Source of the DNA: JARKQH01 sp964631605
GTDB lineage: Bacteria > Verrucomicrobiota > Verrucomicrobiia > Limisphaerales > UBA8199
Direction: 5' to 3'
Length of the DNA: 64,000 nucleotides
Assembly (NCBI GenBank): GCA_964631605.1
Contig: CAZVYG010000018.1
Coordinates: forward strand, 1-64,000
In this document: piece after piece, positions 9,026 to 17,748 of the stretch
Numbering within the stretch: the stretch's first letter is position 1
Layout of the letters: each line of letters opens with the position of its first letter
Translations under genes and position numbers: made by a program
The notes under the pieces: generated by a model
Told to the model about the DNA's origin: nothing
What the model saw: only the letters and a program-made list of their open reading frames with translations
The model's database searches: none

Positions 9026-12000
9026 ACCCAAGCGGAACGCCCGCGTTGCGGGCCAAGGTTGCGGCGGACGCCGCCCGGCACCCACGAGCGCGCGACGCGA
9101 GCGGGCGGTGCTGGTTTGTGCTGGCGGCTGCGCTGCTGACAGGCGTTGCACCGTTTCCAGGGCGAGCCGCGGCGGCACTGGATGAGCTGACTGGTCCCTG
9201 GCAGTTGTTCGTGGATGATTACCCGGTTGCCGGCAAGACCAACGTCGTTCGCGTCTATCATCCTTTCGAAAAATATGGGGGTAATCCGGTCCTGGTGACA
9301 GACAAGCCCTGGGAGGGACCGGTTTACCTGTATGGGACGGTGCTGCCCACCGAGGACCGCACCGGCTACCGGATGTGGTACCACACCCTGCGGCCCAACG
9401 ACACGAACAATGACGGCAGCCTCGAGCTCTACGCCACCAGTCCCGATGGCATCCATTGGACCAAACCCATTCTCGGCCTGCGCTCGTGGCACGGTTCCAC
9501 TTCCAACAACATGTATTTCACCCGGCCGACCGCGGGCGGCATGACTTCGGTAATGCATACCCCTTGGGAGACAGACCCCGGCCTCCGCTACAAGTTCATG
9601 AACAAGGACGACATTGGTTATTACGCCGGCTGGTCGCCCGATGGAATCCACGTCACGGATGCTCCGAACAATCCGGTTTTCAACGGTGGCAGCGACGTTG
9701 GCCACTTCCTGTGGGACCCGCACACGCGGCAGTATCTGGGCTACGTCAAGAACGCGTGGTATGACGCCAACGGGTTGAAACGCCGGGCCGTGGCGCTCAC
9801 CGCCACCACCAACATCACACACTGGCCTGCCGAGAAGCTGATCTTCTGGCCCGACACCTTCGATGACCGCTGGGCGCCTGCCGGCACGCTTCAGCGGACC
9901 CACTTTTACGGTTTCGCCGTTTTTCCCTATGAGTCCATGTATCTCAGTTTCCTTTGGATTTTCCGCGCCACCGATGCCGAGGGCTATTACGTCGGGCCGA
10001 CCTTTGTCGAATTGGCCAGCAGCCACGACGGCATGCATTGGACGCGGCAGGAAGGCGACCGGCCGCCGATTCTTCCCCAAGGTCCCCCCGGCGCCTGGGA
10101 TGACGGCCAGGTTTACACCGCTCGGGCTCCCGTCCTCGAGGGGGACACGCTCAAGCTGTGGTATGGTGGTTTCAACGATTTGCACGGGGTGGCGTTGACA
10201 AAAATGACCGGGGGCATCGGTCTGGCGACGCTGCGCAAGGACGGCTTCGCGTCCCTGGATGCCGGCTCGAATGTCGGCACCATTCTGACCCGGGTGTTGA
10301 GCGGCGCATCCGGGCAGCTTCGGGTGAACTACCGTGCCGCGGGAGGCTGGTTGAAGGTTGAAGTGCTGGATGAGGATGGCCAGGGGCTTCCCGGCTACGG
10401 GCACGCCGATTGTGTGGCCCTAACCGGCGACAGTGTCAGCCAGCCAGTGGTCTGGGGGAGTCACTCCGAACTGCCGGCGGGACAGCCTCGTTTGCGTCTG
10501 CGGTTCCTGCTCCAGAACGCGTCTGTTTACTCTTTCATGGCCGGGATGTCCGTCACAGTCCAACAACCCCCAACCATCACCCGGCAGCCTGCCAGCCGGA
10601 CCGTAGCCCCGGGCGAGTCCGCCACCTTTACACTCGCCGCGTTCGGGACCGAACCGCTCTACTACCAATGGCAGAAAAACCAACTCAACCTGTCCGACGG
10701 CGGGCATTACGCAGGGTGCGCCACTCCCACGCTGACCATCACCGGCGCCGACACCAACGACGCGGCGGTTTACCGCTGCGTCGTGACCAACGCCAGCGGC
10801 AGCGTCACCAGCAACCCCGCGGCATTAGTGGTGGGCAAAAACTCGTTCGGCTCCGTCACCTTGCGCCTGGCTCCGCTCATGCCGGGGGATGAAGCCAATG
10901 AAATCCGCGCCCTCACGCCGGACGCAAACTGGGCGGTCGGCATTTCCGGCGCGCGCGGGTTCCTCTACTCGGTCAATTCCAACGTCCTGGTGAACGTGCG
11001 GAGTGCTGACGGCGCCCAAGCCGCCCTCCTCACTGGGATCGGCTACCGGACCCACAACGGGCAACAAGAGGTGATCCTCTCCGGCCTGTCATCCGGCTGG
11101 TATTCCGACTTCATGACAACCGACGGCACGGCCTTCGCCAGCGTCCGCCGCGACACGGGACTGGGCACCGCGCCCATTCGGGTGCCATCGGCCAACGGAC
11201 TGGCGGGCACCGCCTCCGACGTCTTCTACTCGGCATGGTGGGATAGCAATAGCAACATTCAGGAGCGGGTGGGAAGATTCCAAGGTGCATGGCCGGCGGC
11301 GCCTACGTATGACGTGAAAGGAATTTCCAAGAACATCGGCGCTGGCATCAACGGCATCTCAAGCACCGGCCGGGCGGTCGGCTGGCGGCAACTGGTCACC
11401 AACGGCGTCCGCCACAACTACGTCCTCGATTGGAACGGCACGGGCACCCCGGCCTCCCTGCTATTTAACGGTCTCGACGGTACGACCGTGGGTGAAGCGA
11501 CCTGTGTTTCTGCCGATGGGCTCACGGTCTTTGGGGTTTCCCCCGTGGCAGACTCAGCAACCGCCTGGCAGGCATACAAAGTGAAGAGTCCCGGCGCCAG
11601 CCAGACTGCGCGACGGCTGCCGAATTTCCCGGATGCAAGTGGCGCGAGCCGGCTTGCGGTCCCGTTCGGCTGCACTGCCGACGGCCATTACGCCGTCGGT
11701 ACCAGCTTTCGGTCAGTGGAAAAAGCCGTGATTTGGGACACCACATCAACGGATCCCAACAAGTGGACCATTACCGACTTGACGGATTTGGCAGCCGCCA
11801 ACGGGATTCTGGAAGGTTTCTTGAGACTATTCCGTGCCTATACTGTGGCAACCAATGCGGACGGGGCGCTGGTCGTGGCCGGCGCGGGCATGGACACCAA
11901 TTCCCCGCCCAACACCCGCGCCTTTCTGATGACCATTGCTTCCCCCCTGCGCCCGCTGGCTTTTCCACCGGCGGCGGCCATCTCGGGTTCACAGGCAACC

Positions 12001-12189
12001 GGCTACACGTTGAGTTTCCTCAGTCCGGCGAACGGGAGCATCCACTACTACCTCGAGTACCGAACCAACCTGGACCCGGAGTCAAGCTGGGCCACGATCG
12101 CTTCCACCCCGGGAACCGGCGCGCTCACCGCGCTGTCCGATCCGCACCCCGCGGATGACTGTCGGTTCTATCGCATCCGGATCGAGTAA
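9022..12189 (+). CDS. Large secreted glycosidase-like propeller / Ig / HAF-repeat protein
   Basis: A 1055-residue exported protein whose ATG overlaps the SDR stop (ATGA); an ATG two codons earlier is equally possible. A long n-region precedes the signal hydrophobic stretch (about 32-53). Residues about 60-420 look like a five-bladed propeller of the GH43/GH32 type, with paired blade motifs such as YATSPDGIHWTKP and ELASSHDGMHWTRQ and WYGG-type strands. An Ig-like domain follows (about 520-605, ITRQPASRTVAPGESATFTL, YYQWQKN). Next comes a HAF-like module (about 610-980) homologous to that of the protein at 5275, then the C-terminal module YTLSF...FYRIRIE. Catalytic acids were not assigned, so enzymatic activity is inference; a binding role is also possible. 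Confidence 0.85.
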   Translation: MNPSGTPALRAKVAADAARHPRARDASGRCWFVLAAALLTGVAPFPGRAAAALDELTGPWQLFVDDYPVAGKTNVVRVYHPFEKYGGNPVLVTDKPWEGPVYLYGTVLPTEDRTGYRMWYHTLRPNDTNNDGSLELYATSPDGIHWTKPILGLRSWHGSTSNNMYFTRPTAGGMTSVMHTPWETDPGLRYKFMNKDDIGYYAGWSPDGIHVTDAPNNPVFNGGSDVGHFLWDPHTRQYLGYVKNAWYDANGLKRRAVALTATTNITHWPAEKLIFWPDTFDDRWAPAGTLQRTHFYGFAVFPYESMYLSFLWIFRATDAEGYYVGPTFVELASSHDGMHWTRQEGDRPPILPQGPPGAWDDGQVYTARAPVLEGDTLKLWYGGFNDLHGVALTKMTGGIGLATLRKDGFASLDAGSNVGTILTRVLSGASGQLRVNYRAAGGWLKVEVLDEDGQGLPGYGHADCVALTGDSVSQPVVWGSHSELPAGQPRLRLRFLLQNASVYSFMAGMSVTVQQPPTITRQPASRTVAPGESATFTLAAFGTEPLYYQWQKNQLNLSDGGHYAGCATPTLTITGADTNDAAVYRCVVTNASGSVTSNPAALVVGKNSFGSVTLRLAPLMPGDEANEIRALTPDANWAVGISGARGFLYSVNSNVLVNVRSADGAQAALLTGIGYRTHNGQQEVILSGLSSGWYSDFMTTDGTAFASVRRDTGLGTAPIRVPSANGLAGTASDVFYSAWWDSNSNIQERVGRFQGAWPAAPTYDVKGISKNIGAGINGISSTGRAVGWRQLVTNGVRHNYVLDWNGTGTPASLLFNGLDGTTVGEATCVSADGLTVFGVSPVADSATAWQAYKVKSPGASQTARRLPNFPDASGASRLAVPFGCTADGHYAVGTSFRSVEKAVIWDTTSTDPNKWTITDLTDLAAANGILEGFLRLFRAYTVATNADGALVVAGAGMDTNSPPNTRAFLMTIASPLRPLAFPPAAAISGSQATGYTLSFLSPANGSIHYYLEYRTNLDPESSWATIASTPGTGALTALSDPHPADDCRFYRIRIE

Positions 12190-12223
12190 TCCTGCCTTTG
12201 CCCTTCCAAGGAGTCGGCATCCC

Positions 12224-13201
12224 CTAATTGCTGACTGCCGGTTCCTCCAATTCCGACTGGATCTCCTCAACCTCGACGGTCTTCCCTCCCGATTCCCGGC
12301 TCCGAAGGCCCGCGATGATCACCGTCATCATTTCCACGGTTTCGGTCAAAGGATAGGGCCGCTGGCCGGTGCGTAACATTTCGACGAAAGCGCACAATTG
12401 ATTCCGAAAAGCCGTGTAAGTATCCCAGCAAGTCACCGCAAGATTTCCCCGGGTTCCAAACACGTGCAGCGCGCCGTAGCTTCCCACCGCGTCGAAGATC
12501 ACCGCCAGACTGATCTGGACCCCGCTGCGGTGCGTCAGATAGGCGATGTCCGAGCCGGGCCGGCTTTCGGTGCGTACGGCGAGGAAGCCCGGGCCAAGGA
12601 CGGGCCAAAGGACTTCCAGCGCGTGAATGGCGTAGCGCTCCCAGGTTTTGCTGGTGCAGGAGGCGATCCAGCGCAAGTCACCCAACTGGGCTTTCTGCCG
12701 CAGGATGAGTTTGGTTTCGGGGGCGTAACGCATGTTGCTGCTCGAAAGGAAAAGCCGGCCTTCGTTGTGCCAGCGTATGAACTGGTTCAGGTCCGGCACA
12801 TTAATCGCCAGCGGCTTGTCCACGAACAGCGGCAGACCGGCCTCGATAAAGGGGCGTGCGCGCCGAACGTGTTCATGACCGTCATCGGTCCCAATAATCA
12901 CCGCGTCCACCTGGCCGATGACATCTTCCGGGCGGGCGACGACGTGCTCGATGCGGCTGGCGGCCGCCACCTTCGGCGCATCGGCCGGGTCGTCGGTCCA
13001 GACATGCGTCACTCGGGCGCCCCAAATCCGCATCGTGTTGGCCGGCACTTCGGAAAGATATTGCGGAATGACGGGGTAAGGGCATCTGGCCATCTCTTCG
13101 GGATTATAGCCATTGACGATCGCGGACCAGGAGTAGGGGTGGCCGTTGCCTTCAATCATGCCCAGCATGGCCAGCCGGATTTCGGAGGGTTGGGTTTTCA
13201 T
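12224..13201 (-). CDS. Gfo/Idh/MocA-family oxidoreductase
   Basis: A 325-residue NAD(P)-dependent oxidoreductase of the Gfo/Idh/MocA family. The Rossmann N-terminus (IRLAMLGMIEGNGHPYSW) is divergent, lacking a perfect GxGxxG. The family hallmark EKP is present as VDKPLAIN (Asp in place of Glu) near residue 128, preceded by VIIGTDDGHEHV. The C-terminal domain carries SKTWERYAIHALEVLWPVLG, equivalent to the substrate-binding part. It lies 8 bases downstream of a second family member on the same strand, so the two form an operon. The pair probably acts on an inositol or sugar derivative released from polysaccharide; the substrate is unknown. Confidence 0.85.
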   Translation of the reverse strand: MKTQPSEIRLAMLGMIEGNGHPYSWSAIVNGYNPEEMARCPYPVIPQYLSEVPANTMRIWGARVTHVWTDDPADAPKVAAASRIEHVVARPEDVIGQVDAVIIGTDDGHEHVRRARPFIEAGLPLFVDKPLAINVPDLNQFIRWHNEGRLFLSSSNMRYAPETKLILRQKAQLGDLRWIASCTSKTWERYAIHALEVLWPVLGPGFLAVRTESRPGSDIAYLTHRSGVQISLAVIFDAVGSYGALHVFGTRGNLAVTCWDTYTAFRNQLCAFVEMLRTGQRPYPLTETVEMMTVIIAGLRSRESGGKTVEVEEIQSELEEPAVSN

Positions 13202-13209
13202 GGCTGCTC

Positions 13210-14202
13210 TTAGCGAATCGTCACCGGCAGGCCCGTGCGGGCTGACTCGAGGGCCGCGAGATTGAATTTAAGGGTCTGGACCGCCTCCTGGACTGTGCAG
13301 AGATCGGTCTGCGCGCCATTCATGGCGTCGAGAAAGGCATGAGCCTGGGTCACAAAAAGATCATCCCGCTCCTTCACCGGCGCCGCGTGATATTCCCACC
13401 CGGTGGCGCCCCGCGGCCACACTCCGTAGCGCTGCTCGTGCCATTCCACTTTGACGCTGCCCCCTTCGCAGTGGACCAGGAATGTCGCCTCGTTCGGCGG
13501 CTGAAACTGGTTTAGACTGTAAGTCACCAACACCTCCCCGTTGCGGGCGGAAGCGCAGACGGTGTCCTCGACCGTCACGCCCTCGAGCAACTGATGAGCT
13601 GCCTCGCAAAAGACCTGCGTGCTCGGGCCGATCAGCCACTCCATCGCATTGACCAAATGGGTCAGCATGTCCTGGATCGCGCCACCCCCGGTTTCGTGAC
13701 GGGTGTAATAGGTTTCCCGATAGGCAGGGCGATAGGTGGGGAAGTGCTGGCCGCAAATGACCGCCGCCTGCAGTGGGCGTCCCAGGACGCCCTTCCGCAA
13801 CACTTCACGCGCTCCGCGGATGCCGGGATGGCAATGGTACGTGTACGCCACGGCCACAAATCGTTTGCAGCGGGCGATTTCTCGCTGCAACTCGGCAACG
13901 TCCTCCAGACGAGTGCTCAGGGGTTTCTCAATAAACAGGGCGGCCCCATGCCGCAAGCCTTCCATCGCCATGGGAACATGCAGGTGCGCGGGGGTGCAAA
14001 TGACCACCGCGTCGAAGCGTTCGGCCTGCAGCGCGGCGCTGTAATCCGAAACCCCCCGGACCTTGTATTGCTGGGTGATTTTCTCCAACAGCGCCGGCCG
14101 GGCTTCGCAGGCGAACAACTCCGCGCGGCCGGTGCGCTGAAAGCAACGGAGGTGCCGCTCCCCAATGCTGCCGCAGCCGACAATCAGAATCGTGCTTTGC
14201 AT
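13210..14202 (-). CDS. Gfo/Idh/MocA-family oxidoreductase
   Basis: A 330-residue family member. The start at 14202 places the Rossmann fingerprint ILIVGCGSIGERHLRCF directly at the N-terminus, as usual; a longer frame would add 30 basic residues without similarity. The family EKP motif is seen in LFIEKPLST, and AVAYTYHCHPG and the GGGAIQDMLTHLVNAMEWL helix match the catalytic C-terminal half. It reduces or oxidises a sugar-like substrate with NAD(P). It is the first gene of a two-gene operon with the oxidoreductase ending at 12224. Its 5' end is about 150 bases from the divergent radical SAM gene, so the intervening stretch may hold promoters for both. Confidence 0.9.
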   Translation of the reverse strand: MQSTILIVGCGSIGERHLRCFQRTGRAELFACEARPALLEKITQQYKVRGVSDYSAALQAERFDAVVICTPAHLHVPMAMEGLRHGAALFIEKPLSTRLEDVAELQREIARCKRFVAVAYTYHCHPGIRGAREVLRKGVLGRPLQAAVICGQHFPTYRPAYRETYYTRHETGGGAIQDMLTHLVNAMEWLIGPSTQVFCEAAHQLLEGVTVEDTVCASARNGEVLVTYSLNQFQPPNEATFLVHCEGGSVKVEWHEQRYGVWPRGATGWEYHAAPVKERDDLFVTQAHAFLDAMNGAQTDLCTVQEAVQTLKFNLAALESARTGLPVTIR

Positions 14203-14353
14203 GCGGCGATTACAGCCTCGATCCCCCCTTCGCGCAAGCTCTCCCTGTCCCTTGCGGTTCCACCGGCTTATCCGCGCGCTCGCTGAAGGCACCGCTTTGA
14301 TTATTTCTATCGGCGTCGCGGTGTATTATAAAAGAATAGCAGGAAGTGGCAGC

Positions 14354-15376
14354 ATGGCAGACGATTTCATCGTTGGAAGACGCAAGTCGGACCGTCCGGC
14401 GACGGCGCTGGGCGCAAGCGACCGGTTTCTCCTGCCCCGACGCGAGTTCGTTCCCGTTTACCTCAAGACCCATGCCTCTGGCCGGCTGAGGGAGAAGGTC
14501 GAGGCGGGGCGGGCCATGCTCGCGGCCTGCGGAGTGTGTCCGAGAGATTGCCGGGTCAACCGTTTGGAGAACAAGGCCGGCTACTGCAAGGTGGGTCGCT
14601 GGGCGCGGGTCTCGAGCGCCTTCCCTCATTGGGGTGAGGAGGATTGCCTCCGGGGCTGGCACGGGTCGGGCACGATCTTTTTCAGCGGCTGCAACCTGGG
14701 GTGCGTATTTTGTCAGAACTTTGAGATTAGCCAGCAGGGGGAAGGCCGGGATGTGACGGCGGAACAGTTGGCGGAATTGATGTTGCGGTTGCAGGAAGCG
14801 GGGTGCCACAACATCAACTTCGTCACGCCGGAACACGTCGTGCCACAGATTCTGGAGGCCTTGCCGGCGGCGATCGAGGGTGGCCTGCGGTTGCCGCTGG
14901 TGTATAACACCGGCGGCTATGACGGGATTGACACCCTCCGGCTCCTGGAGGGGGTGGTGGATGTTTATATGCCCGACTTCAAGCTGTGGAACCCGGACCG
15001 ATGCGCGCGGTACCTCCGGGCCAGGGACTATGCCGAAACCGCGCGCGCGGCGATTAAGGCAATGCACGATCAGGTCGGAGTCCTGCGAATGGATGAAGAC
15101 GGCCTGGCCGTGCGGGGAGTGCTGGTGCGGCACCTGGTCATGCCGGGGATGCTCGAAGACACCCGCGCCATTCTCAATTGGCTGGCCGCCGCCCTGTCAC
15201 CGGATACTTTCGTGAATTTGATGGATCAGTATCATCCGGCGCACCAAGCTGAAACCAACCCCGAGTTCCAGACCCTCAACCGGCGGCTGAACCGGACCGA
15301 ATTCCGCCAGGCCCTCGAAGCGGCCAGGGAGGCGGGGCTGCGGCGGCTGGACGGGCGCGCGGCTGCCGGAATCTGA
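14354..15376 (+). CDS. PflX-type radical SAM protein (COG1313)
   Basis: A 340-residue radical SAM protein. The start at 14354 avoids a 63-residue lead that overlaps the divergent gene. An N-terminal Cys motif (ACGVCPRDCRVNR, about residue 60) precedes the SAM cluster motif FFSGCNLGCVFCQNFEIS (CxxxCxxC). The rest follows the TIM-barrel pattern, with INFVTPEHVVPQI, LVYNTGGYD and VDVYMPDFK characteristic of the COG1313/PflX family annotated as putative pyruvate formate-lyase activating enzymes. No glycyl-radical enzyme is encoded nearby, so its partner is unknown. The 150 bases upstream contain an AT-rich segment (TATTAT at 14324) that could hold a promoter. Confidence 0.87.
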   Translation: MADDFIVGRRKSDRPATALGASDRFLLPRREFVPVYLKTHASGRLREKVEAGRAMLAACGVCPRDCRVNRLENKAGYCKVGRWARVSSAFPHWGEEDCLRGWHGSGTIFFSGCNLGCVFCQNFEISQQGEGRDVTAEQLAELMLRLQEAGCHNINFVTPEHVVPQILEALPAAIEGGLRLPLVYNTGGYDGIDTLRLLEGVVDVYMPDFKLWNPDRCARYLRARDYAETARAAIKAMHDQVGVLRMDEDGLAVRGVLVRHLVMPGMLEDTRAILNWLAAALSPDTFVNLMDQYHPAHQAETNPEFQTLNRRLNRTEFRQALEAAREAGLRRLDGRAAAGI

Positions 15377-15533
15377 GATTTCCTTGCCGACCGGCGTCTG
15401 CGCAAAGCCTCCTCGATACAAGTTGCATTCGGGGCTGAATTACGCTTGCCACGGGGTCCCGAGGGGAATACCCTGCCGTGGATGGCGGCGCTGGAACGGC
15501 CCGACGCCGCCCCCGTTGCCCTGAGCGGGCTGC

Positions 15534-16193
15534 ATGAACGCACAAATGTTGATACTGGCCTCCGCATCCCCCCGCCGCGAGGCGCTCTTGCGACAGATGG
15601 GACTCGAGTTTCGCGTGGTGCCCACCGCCATCGGAGAGATTCACCACGAGGATTTCACCGCGCGCGAACTGTGCAAAATCAACGCCTACCGCAAAGCGCG
15701 AGTGGCTGCCAAGCAGTATCCGGATGCCCTGGTCCTGGCAGCCGATACGCTGGTTTACCTGGGCACCGAACTGTTTGGCAAGCCCGCCAGCCTGGCTGAG
15801 GCTCGTCAAATGCTCACCCGCCTCCAGGGCAAAACGCACCTGGTGGTCACGGCTTTGTGCCTCCTGCACCTGCGGTCGCACCGACAGAAAATCGTATGCG
15901 ACGAAACCGCGGTGACTTTGAAGAAGCTGGACGCTGCCGCTATCCGCCGATACTTCGCGCGGGTCAATCCCCTCGATAAAGCAGGAGCCTATGCCATCCA
16001 GGAGCAGGGCGATATGATCATCGAACGAATTGTCGGCTCCTACAGCAATGTGGTCGGCTTGCCGGTTGAATGTCTGGCACTGGCGCTGGCGGAATGGGGT
16101 GAACAATGGTGTTTGAATCCGGCGCTCGTGGCCGCAGCCGCTCGCTCCCAGAGTCTGGCCCCCGGCGCCGGTTCGCAGCGCCTTTCGAGGTAG
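15534..16193 (+). CDS. maf: Maf-like nucleotide pyrophosphatase
   Basis: A 219-residue house-cleaning nucleoside triphosphate pyrophosphatase (Maf/HAM1-like fold; dTTP/UTP or modified nucleotides). Family motifs are LILASASPRREALLRQMG at the N-terminus, VLAADTLVYL with the catalytic Asp, FGKPASLAEARQMLTRLQGKTH, and the C-terminal DKAGAYAIQEQG plus GSYSNVVGLP. The last 30 residues are an Ala/Ser-rich extension beyond the normal end of the family. It is followed, before the convergent peptidase gene, by a large inverted repeat. The 157 bases before it contain no other gene. Confidence 0.93.
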   Translation: MNAQMLILASASPRREALLRQMGLEFRVVPTAIGEIHHEDFTARELCKINAYRKARVAAKQYPDALVLAADTLVYLGTELFGKPASLAEARQMLTRLQGKTHLVVTALCLLHLRSHRQKIVCDETAVTLKKLDAAAIRRYFARVNPLDKAGAYAIQEQGDMIIERIVGSYSNVVGLPVECLALALAEWGEQWCLNPALVAAAARSQSLAPGAGSQRLSR

Positions 16194-16205
16194 TCGTTTT
16201 GCGGC

Positions 16206-16332
16206 CTAGCAGCCTGTTGAATAACTCCTTTTCGGTAGCAGCGGACGTAAGTCCGCTCAAACTTTCCTCGCAAACAACAGCGGTGAAGGGAGCGGACTCA
16301 CGTCCGCTGCTACTTTCTCAACGGGCTCCTAG
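16206..16332. repeat. Imperfect inverted-repeat (MITE/REP-like) element
   Basis: A 127-bp near-palindrome between two convergent genes. The inner arms are 24 bases long (16235-16258 and 16290-16313) and differ at one position when one is reverse-complemented; the core is GCAGCGGACGTRAGTCCGC. The outer arms, starting CTAGCAGCC on the left and ending GGCTCCTAG on the right, also pair imperfectly. The right end provides the TAG stop of the M20 peptidase gene on the minus strand. There is no coding capacity, so it fits a non-autonomous mobile element or a bidirectional terminator. No second copy was noticed in the window. Confidence 0.8.
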
Positions 16333-17714
16333 CGCCGCCGCACGGCGCAGAGTTCCTGCCACAGGCAGGCGCTCATGACCTGACCTTTGGCAAAACAGCC
16401 CAGGTCAAACTTCTCGTTGGGCGAGTGGGCATTGTCATCCGGCAACGCCAGCCCCAGCAGCAAGGTGTCCGCCCGCAGCACCTTCTTGAACTGGTTGACA
16501 ATCGGGATGGAGCCGCCCTCCCGCATCAAGACCGGCTCGTACCCAAAAGCCGTTTTGAGCGCCCGCAATGCGGCCTGCGCATCCGGGCTCGTCGGCGACA
16601 CCCAATAGGCTTCCGCCCCATGCCCGGTTTTGATTTCCAGCCGGACCGTGGGCGGGCAGAGCCTGGCAAGATAATCGCGCACCCGTTTGATGATCCGCGC
16701 CGGCTTCTGGTTCGGCACGAGGCGGGTGGTGATTTTGGCCCTGGCCCACGCCGGAACGATGGTCTTGCTGCCTTCCCCCTGGTAACCACTGGTCAGCCCG
16801 TTGATCTCGAGCGTCGGGCGGGCGGACCGCTGCTCGATCGGGGTATGACCGCGTTCGCCGAACAGACGGGGCACGCCGAGGAACTTCCGGTATTCGCGTT
16901 CGTCAAAGGGCAGGCGCTTGAACTGCTTGCGCTCGTAGGCGGACAGCGGCTGCACCTCGTCATAAAACCCCGGAACTGTAATGCGGCCGTTCTTGTCTCG
17001 CAACTGCGCCAGCATTTGGCAAAGCACCATCGCAGGGTTGTCCACTGACCCGCCAAATATGCCCGAGTGCAGGTCCCGGGCGGGGCCATGCACGATCACT
17101 TCGTAGGCGGCGATGCCGCGCAGCGCGTAGGTCAGCGCCGGATGTTTCGGGCTGGGCATGCCCGTGTCCGAAACGATCACGGCATCGCAGGCCAGTTCCG
17201 ACCGGTGCTGCTTGAGAAAACCTTCCAGACTGGTGCTGCCGACTTCTTCCTCCCCTTCGATCACAAAGGTAATGTCACACGGCAACTCCGTTCCCGTCTT
17301 TAAATAGGCTTCCACCGCCTTCAGGTGTGCCAGGTTCTGCCCCTTGTTGTCGCTCGCGCCCCGGCCGTAAAGCGCCCGGCCTTTGATGCGGGGTTCAAAG
17401 GGTGGCGAATGCCACAACTCGAACGGCTCGGGCGGCTGTACGTCATAGTGGCCATAGACCACAAAATGCGGACGACCCGGCCGCTTTTGACTCCTTTGGG
17501 AGGTTCTGGCGACCACGATCGGGTGACGCGCGGTGGGATAAACCCGTGCCTGCAAGCCAATCTCTTGGCAAAGTTTTGCCAGCCAGTCGGCACAACCTTT
17601 CAGGTCCGCCTGGTGTTTCGGCTGGGCTGACACGCTCGGGAACCGGACATAATCACACAGCTCGCGGACAAAGCGGGCCTGGTTTTGACGCAAATAATCA
17701 GTGACGCGTTGCAT
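16329..17714 (-). CDS. M20-family metallopeptidase (dipeptidase)
   Basis: A 461-residue zinc aminopeptidase/dipeptidase of the M20 family, cytoplasmic. The metal-site segments are all present: VVYGHYDVQPPEPFELW (His and catalytic Asp), GRGASDNKGQ (bridging Asp), VIEGEEEVGS (catalytic and metal Glu), VIVSDTGM, and the C-terminal DDNAHSPNEK (final His). The dimerisation 'lid' domain lies in the middle (GPARDLHSGIFGGSVDNP). The ATG at 17714 was preferred over one 20 codons upstream because the latter would overlap the end of the upstream gene. The stop codon is contributed by the inverted repeat downstream. Probably co-transcribed with the AsmA-like gene 34 bases upstream. Confidence 0.93.
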   Translation of the reverse strand: MQRVTDYLRQNQARFVRELCDYVRFPSVSAQPKHQADLKGCADWLAKLCQEIGLQARVYPTARHPIVVARTSQRSQKRPGRPHFVVYGHYDVQPPEPFELWHSPPFEPRIKGRALYGRGASDNKGQNLAHLKAVEAYLKTGTELPCDITFVIEGEEEVGSTSLEGFLKQHRSELACDAVIVSDTGMPSPKHPALTYALRGIAAYEVIVHGPARDLHSGIFGGSVDNPAMVLCQMLAQLRDKNGRITVPGFYDEVQPLSAYERKQFKRLPFDEREYRKFLGVPRLFGERGHTPIEQRSARPTLEINGLTSGYQGEGSKTIVPAWARAKITTRLVPNQKPARIIKRVRDYLARLCPPTVRLEIKTGHGAEAYWVSPTSPDAQAALRALKTAFGYEPVLMREGGSIPIVNQFKKVLRADTLLLGLALPDDNAHSPNEKFDLGCFAKGQVMSACLWQELCAVRRR

Positions 17715-17748
17715 CAGGGTTTGGTGGTTGGATTGAACGGTGGGGTGG

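Noticed and set aside
14165..14353. 63-codon N-terminal extension of the radical SAM gene
   Set aside because: It overlaps the divergent oxidoreductase gene and has no similarity to the family; the ATG at 14354 fits better.
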